Positions 1 through 8,817 of a stretch of DNA of 64,000 nt are shown one piece after another. The stretch covers positions 16,751 through 80,750 of the forward strand of contig NZ_NHRY01000276.1 of assembly GCF_002937115.1 (NCBI RefSeq), written 5' to 3'. The notes under the pieces were generated by a model. It was given only the letters and a program-made list of their open reading frames with translations. It did not search any database and was not told the DNA's origin. Each line of letters begins with the position of its first letter. The stretch's first letter is position 1. The position numbers and the translations under genes were made by a program. This stretch comes from Rhodopila globiformis. GTDB taxonomy: Bacteria > Pseudomonadota > Alphaproteobacteria > Acetobacterales > Acetobacteraceae.

Positions 1-577
1 CGCCCACCGGCGCGATCACCGGCACCAGCCCGCCGCCGGTCAACGCATGGATCACCCGCACGTCAACGCCGATCGGCTCACCGACGAAGCCCAGGTCGAG
101 CACCTTCTCGATGTTGCTGTCCGGGTCCTTCGCGGTGCGGGCCAGCTTGCGGGCGCGGATCATGGCGCCGTCCTTGCCACAGATGCCCACCGCCAGCGCG
201 CCGGCGCGGGTGATCAGGCCGGCGACGTATTTGTTGACCGTGCCGGCCAGCACCATCTCCACCACCTCGACCATCGCGGCGTCGGTAACGCGCAGCCCAT
301 CGACGAATGTGGACTGGATCTTCAGCCGGTTGAGCATGGCGTTGATCTGCGGCCCGCCGCCATGCACCACCACCGGGTTGATGCCGACCTGCTTGAGCAG
401 GGCGATGTCGTTGCCGAACTGCTGGGCGAGGTGTTCCTCACCCATGGCGTGGCCGCCGTATTTCACCACCACGGTCGCCCCGGCGTAGCGGCGCAGGAAC
501 GGCAGGGCGTGGGCCAGGACCTCGGCCTGCTGGGTGGCCGCGGCGATGTCGATGGCTTGGGTGCTTGGCTCGCTCAT
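1..577 (-). CDS. argB: Acetylglutamate kinase, 3' end outside the window
   Basis: Phosphorylates N-acetylglutamate in the cytosol, the second step of arginine synthesis. The first 192 codons are present and the C-terminus runs off the left edge. Visible family motifs are KYGGHAM (residues 39-45, phosphate binding), [11 protein letters not shown] (72-82, the glycine-rich acetylglutamate site) and [10 protein letters not shown] (131-140). The ATG at 577 gives the usual short N-terminal extension before the kinase fold. In related Acetobacteraceae argB usually follows engB directly (known gene order). Here a 4.9-kb block lies between them. Confidence 0.95.
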   Translation of the reverse strand, partial: MSEPSTQAIDIAAATQQAEVLAHALPFLRRYAGATVVVKYGGHAMGEEHLAQQFGNDIALLKQVGINPVVVHGGGPQINAMLNRLKIQSTFVDGLRVTDAAMVEVVEMVLAGTVNKYVAGLITRAGALAVGICGKDGAMIRARKLARTAKDPDSNIEKVLDLGFVGEPIGVDVRVIHALTGGGLVPVIAPVG

Positions 578-622
578 GCCGCGCGTGTAGGGCCGTGAGG
601 GCCGGAGGGTCAAGCTGCGAGC

Positions 623-993
623 CTATGACCGTTGCAAAGGTAGAAGCCTGATCCGCATGCGGTCCGGCTCGATGGTCAACAGGGCGCCGGCTTCCAGTTC
701 GGCCGCCATTTGCCGCAGGGCCGCAACCATGTGTAGCCCGATCGCAGCGATACCGACGTCCTCCGCCCGGATCTGCACAACACTCGGCCCGCCGCCACCT
801 GTCGCTGCGAGGATCGCGCTGAAGTCGAGATCGTGGGTCAGCACCACGTAACCATGCGTGCCGGCATACCGCATGATCTCCGATCGGAGGCATCTGGCGC
901 GCCGACGGTGGACCAATGCACAGCTTCCGTCCCGGCCTCCGTCAGCGTGCCAACCCACCGCGGCGACAGATTCATGTCAACGAGCAGTTTCAT
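623..993 (-). pseudogene. DUF5615 PIN-like protein, frameshifted
   Basis: The ATG at 993 starts MKLLVDMNLSPRWVGTL, the typical N-terminus of DUF5615 PIN-like proteins (a putative RNase toxin family, with LVDMNLSP as its first acidic motif). After about 35 codons the frame breaks near 881-886. One base is missing in the stretch that should read ...ASDREIMRYAGTHG. The rest of the protein (LTHDLDFSAIL, the second acidic motif, through to the stop at 623) continues in another frame. Its start overlaps the DUF433 stop by ATGA, as in an intact two-gene module. A sequencing error cannot be excluded, but as written the gene is broken. Confidence 0.75.
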
Positions 994-1220
994 GCTCCGG
1001 CGATGGCAACCTCACGCTCTTCCGCACGCCACGCCGCGTAGCGTAGTGCCTGAAGGATGTCCTCGTGCTCAAGATATGGGTAGTCTGCCAGGATCTCCTC
1101 GATCGAGCGCCCGGCGCCGATCTGGCCGACGATCATGCCGACGGTGACACGCATGCCGCGAATGCAGGCCTTGCCGCCCATGACGCCTGGCTGTTGGGTA
1201 ATACGGTCGAGTTGGTCCAT
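990..1220 (-). CDS. DUF433 family antitoxin-like protein
   Basis: A 76-residue DUF433 protein. This family is known as the putative antitoxin partner of DUF5615 PIN-like proteins. The family pattern is clear: RITQQPGVMGGKACIRGMR, then IVGQIGAGRSIEEILADYPYLEHEDILQALRYA, which resembles a winged helix. The start at 1220 is chosen because GGGAGG lies just upstream. A longer frame to 1256 lacks such a site. Its stop overlaps the start of the frameshifted DUF5615 gene, so the antitoxin-like gene has outlived its partner. Confidence 0.85.
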   Translation of the reverse strand: MDQLDRITQQPGVMGGKACIRGMRVTVGMIVGQIGAGRSIEEILADYPYLEHEDILQALRYAAWRAEEREVAIAGA

Positions 1221-1277
1221 GCACTGCCTCCCTGCGGCGACGGCCCTCGATACCACAACGAAGCCGCCGACGCAGCG

Positions 1278-2726
1278 TTACGCCCGCCCCAGGAAGTCCA
1301 GCACCCGGTCGGTGACCACCTTCTTCGGGAACATCCCTGCCAGCGCCCGCGCCCGGGTCAGCGGATCGCTGGCGAAGAAGCGCTCATACAGCACCTGCCG
1401 ACTGCCGAACGAGCTGCACGCAATGTCCCAGGCCAGGTGGAACAGCTTCACCCGGTCCAGCGCCGTGCTGCCGTCGGTCGCCAGGTACTGCTCGATGTCT
1501 CCGCGCAGCGGCGTGGCGAAATCCGCCTGTGTCGGCAGGATCATCAGGCTGGAGGAACCCAGCAGCTGCAGGATCTCCACCATCCGCGGATACGCCGTCA
1601 TGAACAGGTTGCGCGTCGTCTCGGCCGGCAGCTGCGACGGGCACATCACGCCCCATTCGTCCGGTTCGGCATCCGCCTCGGCGGCGCGCATGCAGGCGCG
1701 CATCAGTTCGGTGTACATCACCAGCTCGCCGATGCGTTCCTCGGCATGCGGCAGGTGGCCGTTGCCCAGCGTCTCGGTCATCAGCAGCGCGACGCCCAGC
1801 ACCAGCTCGCATTTCGCCAGGTTCTTGGCACAGCCCTGGTGCGCGCTGTGCGCCGAGGAATGCGTCACCGCCGCGGTGTTGTTCAGCAGCCCGACGTCGC
1901 CGTGGATGAACACCCGCTCCCACGGCACCAGCACGTCGTCGAAGAACACGATGCTGTCCATTTCCTCGAACCGCGAGCCCAACGGATGGTCGAAATGCGA
2001 CTTTCCCTGGTCGAAACTGTCGCGGCAGAGGAAGCGCAGGCCGGGCGTGTCGCACGGGATGGCGAAGCTCAGCGCGAACGGGCTGTAATGATCCAGGTGC
2101 TGCGCCAGGCGCGGGGCGTAGACGGCGATCTCGTCCGCCAGCGGCCCCAGTGTCGCCAGCACCCGCGCGCCGCGCACCACCAGCCCGGCCGAGGTTTCCT
2201 TCACCACCTGCAAGGCCGTGCCTTCCTGCAGGTTGAACATGCCGCTGACGTTGCGGCTGCGCTGCAGGTTGATCAGCGCATGCGTCAGCGTCAGGTCGTT
2301 TTCGGCGATGTAACGGTAGTAGCGCCGCATGTTCTCGGCGAATTCCGGCCGGCCGCGGCCGAAATAGTCCGCCGAACCCGCCCAGCAGGCAAACGTCACG
2401 TTCATGAAGTCCGGCGAGCGGCCCATCATGCCGCAGGTCGTTCGCGCCCAGCGCAGCATCATCTCCCGCCGCCGCACGAGGTCGTCCTGCGTGCGCGGGA
2501 TGATGAACGACAGGCCCAGCGTGTCGCCGGTGTCCGGGCAGGTGAACGTCATCGCCGCGCGCTGCGCCGGGTCGGTTTGCAGATCGTACAGGGAGGCGAT
2601 GGCGCGTGCCCCGTTCGCCAGGCCGGAATGCGTGGTGACGTCGGCCACGCGTTCCCCACGCAGCCACACCTCGGTTTTGCGCTGCCGCAGACCCGCCAGA
2701 TACTGCGTGCCGTTGCGTGCCGGCAT
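1278..2726 (-). CDS. 4-hydroxyphenylacetate 3-monooxygenase-type oxygenase (HpaB family)
   Basis: An FADH2-dependent aromatic hydroxylase of the HpaB/PvcC family, 482 residues, which is full length. Members ortho-hydroxylate phenols using reduced flavin from a separate reductase (HpaC type). No reductase gene is near. Family blocks are visible: RTCGMMGRSPDFMN near residue 95, LTHALINLQRSRN near 150, FFDDVLVPWERVFIHGD near 280 and a C-terminal SFGSRQVLYERFF. A GGGAGGGA ribosome site precedes the ATG. The exact substrate cannot be read from sequence; 4-hydroxyphenylacetate, a chlorophenol or another phenol are possible. It stands alone between the DUF433 pair and a repeat-rich spacer. Confidence 0.88.
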   Translation of the reverse strand: MPARNGTQYLAGLRQRKTEVWLRGERVADVTTHSGLANGARAIASLYDLQTDPAQRAAMTFTCPDTGDTLGLSFIIPRTQDDLVRRREMMLRWARTTCGMMGRSPDFMNVTFACWAGSADYFGRGRPEFAENMRRYYRYIAENDLTLTHALINLQRSRNVSGMFNLQEGTALQVVKETSAGLVVRGARVLATLGPLADEIAVYAPRLAQHLDHYSPFALSFAIPCDTPGLRFLCRDSFDQGKSHFDHPLGSRFEEMDSIVFFDDVLVPWERVFIHGDVGLLNNTAAVTHSSAHSAHQGCAKNLAKCELVLGVALLMTETLGNGHLPHAEERIGELVMYTELMRACMRAAEADAEPDEWGVMCPSQLPAETTRNLFMTAYPRMVEILQLLGSSSLMILPTQADFATPLRGDIEQYLATDGSTALDRVKLFHLAWDIACSSFGSRQVLYERFFASDPLTRARALAGMFPKKVVTDRVLDFLGRA

Positions 2727-3361
2727 GGCTCCCTCCCGCTCTTGCTTATCGCGGGACTTTCCGGCCCGTCTGCCCGTGGGTCAAGCGCGGGTGCCGATGG
2801 GCGCCGATGATTGCGCGGCGCGAGGTCGCCGTTCCATCGTCATGGCCGGGCGTGTCCCTACCGGATGCACACACCTCGGCAACGACCACAAAACCAGAGG
2901 CTTGCCCGACGGCTGGGACCAGGCGCTCGCCGCCATGGCCCGGACGCGCGCGGCCGCCTGTCATGCCTTTGGTTGCGGCAGGTAGCGGGTTGGCGGCCAT
3001 GAACTTGGCGTCTTGGCGTCTTATCGACGTTCTCTACCGCACGGACCGCCGATGTAGCGCACCCATCCCCGCCCGGTGCGGCAGCATGGTTCCCGTTCAA
3101 CGCCAAGACGCCAAGATACCGGGGTACAAAGCGCCGTCCGGGCGGGCGGATGATTGCATTATCACGCCCTCGCTCGCCGCTGGTGGGGCATCGTTTCCGA
3201 GATCTGTGCATGCGGTAGGGCATGTCCTGGCCATCTACGCTTCGACGGCGGGGGGTGGATGGCCGGGACCCGCCCGGCCATGACGATAGGGCAACAGCCG
3301 CGCAACAGCTCCGACGGCCGCGGCCATCGTCCACCAGCACGGAGCCGGCGCCGCCGGCCGG
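2727..3361. repeat. Repeat-bearing spacer of 635 bp with two kinds of inverted repeat
   Basis: No convincing gene. Three things are visible. A half copy of the genome repeat A core (GTCATGGCCGGGCGTGTCC) lies near 2840-2858. A perfect 16-bp inverted repeat, CTTGGCGTCTTGGCGT at 3004-3019 and its complement at 3100-3115, flanks 80 bp. A degenerate full repeat-A hairpin lies at 3211-3285. The spacer separates the HpaB-like gene from the 703-residue protein gene, and both are transcribed leftwards. Confidence 0.7.
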
Positions 3362-5473
3362 CTACCAGCCGCCTTCCAGGTACGCGCGCACCGTCTGTGC
3401 CGCGATCAGGCCCATCACCGGGATGACTTCCAGCGGATCATCCTCCAGCAGCGCATGCGCCACCACCGCAAGATCCGCGGTCCGGTCGCGATACTTCGCC
3501 TCGGTGCTGGCTTGCGCCCACAGCGCCATCAGCAGAAAGCGCTCGCCCCAGGCAGCCCGCTCCGGCGGCAGGATCTCCGCCATCACCCGCTGCATCATCC
3601 CCTTGCGGTCCGAGCGAGGCAGCCCCGCCAGGAGCTTGCTGATCTCCGGCCCGTCCTCGAACCACGAGCCGATGATCGGGTCCTCCTCCATCCAGCGCAA
3701 TCCGTGCTCATGCAGCGCCGCGATCCCGCCTTCCGGCGCCTCGTCCAGTTTCAGCTCATGGAACAGCCGCTCGGCCTCGGCTTTCGGATCGAGGCGGCGG
3801 TCCTTCCATTCGCTGCCGCCGGCGACCTCGGCGACCTGCAGCAGCGGCTCCGGCGGCACGGCATTGTGCTCGATCCCGGTGGCGATGGCGTGCTGGATCG
3901 TGGCGTCGACGTAGCTCTTGTCCACCCGCGTGAAGATGCCGCCCATCTGGGCGTCCTTCAGCAGCCGGTTGACCTTGCTGCGCCCCAGGTCGACGTCGAT
4001 CCAGGCATCCATCACGCCAGTGCCGTGCCGCAGCAGAACGCCGCCGAACACTCCCTTCTTGCCGCCGCGGCTGAGCGTCAGGACGCTCTGCGCGCCCGAG
4101 CCGTCGATCATCGTGGCGTAATACTCGATGTCGGCTGGAGCCTCCGGCCACGAGCCGATTTGCACCCCCGCCACCCGCGCCTTGCGCACCGCGCTGTCCA
4201 CCGCCGGCCGATCGGCCGGGGGAATCCAGCTGCGGACGGCGATGATGCGGCGGAGCGCGTCGGGCGACAGCGTATCCGGACGCGCCGCCTGCTCCAGCGC
4301 CCGGGCGGCATCGCGGCGGACAGCCGAATCGTCGTCCAGCAGCATCAGCGGCACCGCGTCGCGCAGCATCGGCTGCGACGACAGCGCCAGCTCGGTCGCC
4401 AGGAAGCCGCGCAGCGTCGCCGGCATCAGCGCGCTGGAGCGCCGCAACGTCTCGACCACCTCGAACGGCGAGGTCAGCATGTTCGCCAGCTCGTCCAGGA
4501 ACCCCCGCAGCATGCCCTGCATGTCGGCGGTCGGCTCCAGCTCCTGCAGCGTGAAGCCGGCGGTGGCCAGGGCGGTCTGCATCTCCTCCGACACCGGCAC
4601 CCGCGCCTCGGTCAGGGCCGAGGCCATCAGGAACCAGTCTTCCTGCGGCAGCGTCTTCGCCTCGCCCAGCTTGATCAGGGTCTGCTGGTAGTCGTCCAGC
4701 ATGCGCTCCGCCCAGTCCCAGCCGCGGTCCAGCCGGTAGCGGACGAATTCAAGCTGCAGCGACAGCATCTGCATGTAGCTGGTGACCAGCTTGTCGTCCC
4801 GCTGCTTGCCATCGGTCGATGCGGCCTCGATCAGGCCTTCCGTGATCACCGGCAGCGTCTGCGGCATCTGTTCCAGCCAGGTGCGATCCTCGATCGTCAG
4901 CTCCCCGTCGCGGCTGCGGGCCAGCTTCCTGGCGATCGCCTTGATGCGGCTGCGCTCGGTGCCGGTTGCCGGCGGCGGTTCGGTCGGGTCGTCACCGATC
5001 AGCGGGGCCTCGTCCTCGTCCTCCAATGCCCCCAGCAGATCTTCCATCTCCTCGTCATCGAGGTCGGGGCCTTCCAGCTCGTCCAGCAGGTCGTCGACCA
5101 CGGCCTCGATCTCGTCCTTGCTGCCGGAACGGGAAACCACCTTGGCCTGCTGCAGCGTCTCGTGCTCGAAGCTCCACAGGCCCTCCACGGTCATGGCGAA
5201 GGCATTGTAGGCGGCCGAGACGCGGAACGCCGTCCAGGTCTTCAGCGCCTCGATCCGCACGTCGCAGTCGCCGTCGATCAGCTCGAACGTCTCCTCGTTC
5301 AGCACGAGGCTTTCGTTGCCGGCCAGCTTGGCGGCGGACAGCCGAGTCTTGTACTCCTCCTCGGTATCCGGATCGAAGAAGTAGTCGGCCAGCACACTCT
5401 CGGCCAGCGCGATCAGCAGTCCGTCCGTCGGGTCCGGCCTGGCCTTGCGCGGCGCGGCGGGTCGTTTGGCCAT
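3362..5473 (-). CDS. Hypothetical protein, 703 residues, HEAT-like middle region
   Basis: I do not recognise this protein. It has no signal peptide and no obvious membrane segment, so it is probably cytosolic. The N-terminal 120 residues are mixed alpha/beta in character. A very acidic stretch follows at about 125-165, rich in DDLLDEL and EDEDE runs. A long helical region at about 170-420 includes a HEAT-like patch (DAVPLMLLDDDSAVRRDAARALEQA). The C-terminal half has a repeated-strand look (GGKKGVFGGVLLRHGTGVMDAWID) and ends in a helical bundle. The start at 5473 is preceded by GGGGAG. It lies 36 bp downstream of engB and may be the last gene of the yidC-engB transcript. Scaffold or chaperone-like roles are guesses only. 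Confidence 0.85.
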   Translation of the reverse strand: MAKRPAAPRKARPDPTDGLLIALAESVLADYFFDPDTEEEYKTRLSAAKLAGNESLVLNEETFELIDGDCDVRIEALKTWTAFRVSAAYNAFAMTVEGLWSFEHETLQQAKVVSRSGSKDEIEAVVDDLLDELEGPDLDDEEMEDLLGALEDEDEAPLIGDDPTEPPPATGTERSRIKAIARKLARSRDGELTIEDRTWLEQMPQTLPVITEGLIEAASTDGKQRDDKLVTSYMQMLSLQLEFVRYRLDRGWDWAERMLDDYQQTLIKLGEAKTLPQEDWFLMASALTEARVPVSEEMQTALATAGFTLQELEPTADMQGMLRGFLDELANMLTSPFEVVETLRRSSALMPATLRGFLATELALSSQPMLRDAVPLMLLDDDSAVRRDAARALEQAARPDTLSPDALRRIIAVRSWIPPADRPAVDSAVRKARVAGVQIGSWPEAPADIEYYATMIDGSGAQSVLTLSRGGKKGVFGGVLLRHGTGVMDAWIDVDLGRSKVNRLLKDAQMGGIFTRVDKSYVDATIQHAIATGIEHNAVPPEPLLQVAEVAGGSEWKDRRLDPKAEAERLFHELKLDEAPEGGIAALHEHGLRWMEEDPIIGSWFEDGPEISKLLAGLPRSDRKGMMQRVMAEILPPERAAWGERFLLMALWAQASTEAKYRDRTADLAVVAHALLEDDPLEVIPVMGLIAAQTVRAYLEGGW

Positions 5474-5509
5474 GGTGCATGCTCCCCTGTTCCGTCGGGA
5501 CGGGTGCCG

Positions 5510-6181
5510 TCAGGTCCTGGCCGCTTCCGCCAGCGTGGCCAGGTCTGCCCTGAGCGCGGCGATTCCCTCTCCGGTTTCACTGCTCGTCGACAGTATGCGC
5601 GGATACGCCGCCGCATGCGAGCGGGCAAGCCGCCCGGCCTCCTGGATCTTACGCGCCAGGGCGGCCGGCTTGAGGCCGTCGGTCTTGGTCAGAACGATCT
5701 GGAACGTTACCGCGGCGCGATCGAGCAAAGCCATGACGTCGTGATCCGCCTGCTTCACTTCAATGCGGGCATCGAGCAGCAGCATGACCCGCCGCAAGGT
5801 CGGGCGGCCGCGCAGGTAGTCGAACATCATGCCCTGCCAGTCGGCCTTGATGTCCTTCGACGCCCGCGCATACCCATACCCCGGCATATCGACCAAGGTC
5901 AGCCGATCGGCGAGGTTGAAGAAATTGAGCTGGCGGGTGCGGCCGGGCTCCTGGGAAACCCGGGCCAGCGCCTTGCGCCCGGTCAGCGCATTCAGCAGCG
6001 ACGACTTGCCGACATTCGATCGGCCGGCGAACGCAATCTCGGGGCCCGCCGGCGGCGGCAGTTGCGCCAGTTGCTGGGCCCCGAAAAAGAACGTGCAGTC
6101 CCCGGCGAACAGCAGGCGCCCGGCCTCGAGCGCCGCCTCGTCCGGGGCGGCGTCGGCGAAAGCCGGCGCCTCCGCCGTCAC
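5510..6181 (-). CDS. engB: Ribosome biogenesis GTPase EngB (YihA/YsxC)
   Basis: GTPase that assists late assembly of the 50S ribosomal subunit. All G motifs are present: GRSNVGKSS (P-loop), TRQLNFF (switch I threonine), DMPGYGYA (G3), TKTD (G4) and a TSSETGEG G5. The start is uncertain. The GTG at 6181 overlaps the yidC stop as GTGA and gives a protein of family length (about 223 residues). An ATG at 6232 would add 17 residues inside yidC. Neither has a clear ribosome site, so translational coupling to yidC is likely. Confidence 0.93.
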   Translation of the reverse strand: MTAEAPAFADAAPDEAALEAGRLLFAGDCTFFFGAQQLAQLPPPAGPEIAFAGRSNVGKSSLLNALTGRKALARVSQEPGRTRQLNFFNLADRLTLVDMPGYGYARASKDIKADWQGMMFDYLRGRPTLRRVMLLLDARIEVKQADHDVMALLDRAAVTFQIVLTKTDGLKPAALARKIQEAGRLARSHAAAYPRILSTSSETGEGIAALRADLATLAEAART

Positions 6182-7935
6182 GTGCGCGCCAGCGAGGGCT
6201 TGGTCAGCCGCGTCTGCCGCTGGATCAGCCATTGCTGCGCGATCGAGAGGGTGTTGTTCCAGCTCCAGTAGATGATCAGCCCGGCGGGGAAGCTCGCCAT
6301 CATGAAGGTGAAGACGATCGGCATGAACTGGAACAGGCGCGCCTGCGTCGGGTCCGGCGGCGGCGGGTTCATCTTCTGCTGCAGGAACATGGTGATGCCC
6401 ATGATCAGCGGCCAGGCGCCCAGGTGCAGCAGCGGGAGATAGTGCGCCGGATTGAACGGGATCAGCCCGAACAGGTTGAACACGTTCGTCGGGTCCACCT
6501 GCGACAGGTCGTGGATCCAGCCGAAGAACGGCGCCTGCCGCATCTCGATGGTGACGAAAATCACCTTATACAGCGAGAAGAACACCGGGATCTGCACCAG
6601 CATCGGCAGGCAGCCCGAGGCCGGGTTGACCTTCTCCGCCTTGTACAGCCCCATCATCTCCTGCTGCATCTTCTGCGGGTCGTCCTTGAACCGCTCGCGG
6701 ATCGCCGTCATCTTCGGCGACAGCAGCTTCATCTTGCTCATGGAGCGGTAGGAGTAGTTCGCCAGCGGGAAGAACAGCCCCTTGACCAGCACGGTGAACA
6801 CCAGGATGGCGACGCCGAAGTTGCCGAACAGCCGGTTGAGGAAGTCCAGCGCGAAGAAAATCGGCTTGGTCAGGAAATAGAACCAGCCGAAATCCACCGC
6901 CTTGTCGAAGCTGGGGATGTGGTACTGGCTCTCGTACTGGTCCAGCAGCGACACCACCTTGGCGCCGGCGAACGTATGCGTGGTCAGCTCCGCCGAACCG
7001 CCTGCCGGGACGGTCTGCGGATCCTGGGTGATGTAGTCCGCCTGGTAATGATTGCCGTTATCGTCCTGATAGTAGAACTTCACCTTCGACGGCACCGACT
7101 GGTCGGGGATCAGCGAGGTCAGCCAGTACTTGTCGGTGATGCCCGCCCAGCCGCCCGTTGCATCGGCCTCGTAGGCGATGCCGTTCTTCTTCTCGCCCTC
7201 GCTCTTGGCCTTGCTGTAGGTGGTTTCCTGCAAGGTGCCGTCCACGACGCCCAGCAGGCCCTTGAACAGCACATAGTAGCCGGCGACCTTGGGTTCGTAG
7301 TCGCGGCGGATGCGCGACCAGGGGAACAGCTTCACCGCCTGGCCGGTGGCGTTCTTCACCGTCTGCTGGACCGAGAACATGTAGTGGTCGTCGATCGACA
7401 GCTCGATCTGGAACGTCAGCCCGGCGCCGTTGTCCCACGACAGGGTCACCGGCGTGGCCGGCGTCAGCGTCTCGGTCGAGGCGGCCCAGACCGTGTCGTT
7501 GCCGGGCAGCTTCACGTCCTCGCCCGCCGGCGCGGTCCAGCCGTACTGGATGTAGTACGGATGATCCTCCGACCGGGGCTCCAGCAGGCGCACCAGGGGC
7601 GACGAGGGGCTGATTTCCTCGTGGTAGTCCTTCAGCACCAGGTCATCCAGCCGCGCGCCCAGCAGGCTGATCGAGCCTTCGACCTGCGGCGCGTCGATCT
7701 TCACGCGCGGCACGTTGCGCGGCACCGCGGCCTGGGATGGCGTTTCGGTGGCCGGGGATGGCGCCGCGCCGGCATCGGGCGCGCCTTCGCGCGGCGTCGT
7801 CACCGGATGCTGTACGTTCGCCACGTGGCTGGTGGGCGGCATCTGCTTCGCCACGTGCGGCGCCACCAGCAACTGGAAGCCCAGCAGGATCGCCAGCGAT
7901 GCCGCAATCGCCAGGAAGAGCCGTTTTTGGTCCAT
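6178..7935 (-). CDS. yidC: Membrane protein insertase YidC
   Basis: Inner-membrane insertase, 585 residues, of the long Gram-negative form. It has an N-terminal transmembrane anchor (residues 5-25), a large periplasmic domain (about 60-350), and a C-terminal five-helix insertase core from about 360. The core includes the positively charged cytoplasmic loop (YRSMSKMKLLSPKM) and NPASGCLPMLVQIPVFFSLY. The ATG at 7935 overlaps the yidD stop by one base (TGATG). The gene is in the rpmH-rnpA-yidD-yidC-engB block, the classic arrangement linking ribosome and membrane biogenesis genes. Confidence 0.97.
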   Translation of the reverse strand: MDQKRLFLAIAASLAILLGFQLLVAPHVAKQMPPTSHVANVQHPVTTPREGAPDAGAAPSPATETPSQAAVPRNVPRVKIDAPQVEGSISLLGARLDDLVLKDYHEEISPSSPLVRLLEPRSEDHPYYIQYGWTAPAGEDVKLPGNDTVWAASTETLTPATPVTLSWDNGAGLTFQIELSIDDHYMFSVQQTVKNATGQAVKLFPWSRIRRDYEPKVAGYYVLFKGLLGVVDGTLQETTYSKAKSEGEKKNGIAYEADATGGWAGITDKYWLTSLIPDQSVPSKVKFYYQDDNGNHYQADYITQDPQTVPAGGSAELTTHTFAGAKVVSLLDQYESQYHIPSFDKAVDFGWFYFLTKPIFFALDFLNRLFGNFGVAILVFTVLVKGLFFPLANYSYRSMSKMKLLSPKMTAIRERFKDDPQKMQQEMMGLYKAEKVNPASGCLPMLVQIPVFFSLYKVIFVTIEMRQAPFFGWIHDLSQVDPTNVFNLFGLIPFNPAHYLPLLHLGAWPLIMGITMFLQQKMNPPPPDPTQARLFQFMPIVFTFMMASFPAGLIIYWSWNNTLSIAQQWLIQRQTRLTKPSLART

Positions 7936-8177
7936 CAATGCCCCATCTGTCCGTCGCTCCCGGGGACGGGATCGACGCCACCTTCATGCCACGGATTGCA
8001 GCGCAGGATGCGCTTCGCCGCCAAAACCGAGCCGCGCGCCGCGCCGTGGATGCGCAGCGCCTCCACCGCATACTCGCTGCAGCTTGGCCAGAACCGGCAG
8101 TTTGCCCCGATCAGGGGGCGCACCGTCCACTGGTAGACGCGCACCGCCCCGATGCCCACGCGCGCCGCCGGGGTCAT
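7935..8177 (-). CDS. yidD: Membrane protein insertion efficiency factor YidD
   Basis: 80 residues, a small membrane-associated protein that helps YidC-dependent insertion. Typical features are YQWTVRPLIGANCRFWPSCSEYAVEA with the conserved Cys residues, and KRILRCNPWHEGGVDPVP near the C-terminus. ATGA overlap with the rnpA stop upstream, and TGATG overlap with yidC downstream, indicate coupled translation. Confidence 0.95.
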   Translation of the reverse strand: MTPAARVGIGAVRVYQWTVRPLIGANCRFWPSCSEYAVEALRIHGAARGSVLAAKRILRCNPWHEGGVDPVPGSDGQMGH

Positions 8178-8548
8178 GTTACCCCGGTCCGGTTCAGCGC
8201 GCGCCGGATATCATCTTGCAGAACCATGAAATCTCGTTTGCGTGTGCTGTCGCGGCCAATCAGCACCAGGTCCACGCCGGTGACCGGACGGTCCTTCAGC
8301 ACCAGCCTGGCCGCTTCCTTGAGCCGCCGCCGCGTGCGGTTGCGCACCACGGCGTTGCCGATTTTCTTCGTCACGGTGAAACCGAGCCGCGCCGGCTGGA
8401 CGTCCGCACGCGCCAGGGCCTGCAGCACGACGCCGCCCACCGCTGCCTTCCGCCCGGAGGCGGCGGCGCGCAGAAACTCCGCCCGGCGCTTTAGTCGTCC
8501 CGGCTTCAAGCCGGGCGGCGCCGCGGGCTGGGCTGGCATGATTGGCAT
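8174..8548 (-). CDS. rnpA: Ribonuclease P protein component
   Basis: Protein subunit of RNase P, which matures tRNA 5' ends. The family signature is clear: LKRRAEFLRAAASG at the N-terminus, RLGFTVTKKIGNAVVRNRTRRRLKEA (the RNR motif that binds RNA) in the middle and DLVLIGR later. The start is ambiguous between ATG at 8548 and ATG at 8539, and neither has a good ribosome site. The frame is open further upstream through rpmH, which is not meaningful. About 124 residues, the family length. Confidence 0.93.
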   Translation of the reverse strand: MPIMPAQPAAPPGLKPGRLKRRAEFLRAAASGRKAAVGGVVLQALARADVQPARLGFTVTKKIGNAVVRNRTRRRLKEAARLVLKDRPVTGVDLVLIGRDSTRKRDFMVLQDDIRRALNRTGVT

Positions 8549-8568
8549 ACCAGCGTACGCGTTCCGGG

Positions 8569-8703
8569 TCAGGCGGACAGACGCTTGCGGCCCTTGGCGC
8601 GGCGGTTGGCCAGGACCTTGCGGCCACCCACGGTCGCCATGCGGGCGCGGAATCCGTGGCGATGCTTGCGGACCAGCTTCGAGGGTTGATAGGTACGCTT
8701 CAC
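8569..8703 (-). CDS. rpmH: 50S ribosomal protein L34
   Basis: 44-residue L34 that starts with GTG and is easily missed. It reads [18 protein letters not shown], then [20 protein letters not shown] and ends KRLSA, matching the family over its full length. GGAGAG lies 8 bases upstream of the GTG. First gene of the rpmH-rnpA-yidD-yidC-engB block, so the block promoter should lie in 8704-8817. Confidence 0.97.
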   Translation of the reverse strand: MKRTYQPSKLVRKHRHGFRARMATVGGRKVLANRRAKGRKRLSA

Positions 8704-8817
8704 GACGACTCTCCGAAAAACCAAGGGCACGGCGACCTGACGTCCCGTGCCTGTGCAAGCATGCCGGCGGGTGCGCCCGTTGCAGCGACCCGTCGGGGGG
8801 AGGGGCGGCTTATAGGG

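Noticed and set aside
1065..2810. 581-codon open frame on the plus strand
   Set aside because: Antisense to the complete HpaB-type monooxygenase gene. No recognisable domain.
2811..3360. Several short open frames in the spacer
   Set aside because: They translate the palindromic repeats (GRACP, MAGTRPAMT-type peptides), which recur wherever repeat A occurs. No ribosome site or family match.
3455..6271. 938-codon open frame on the plus strand
   Set aside because: Antisense to the 703-residue protein gene and engB. Arg/Gln/His-rich with no motif.
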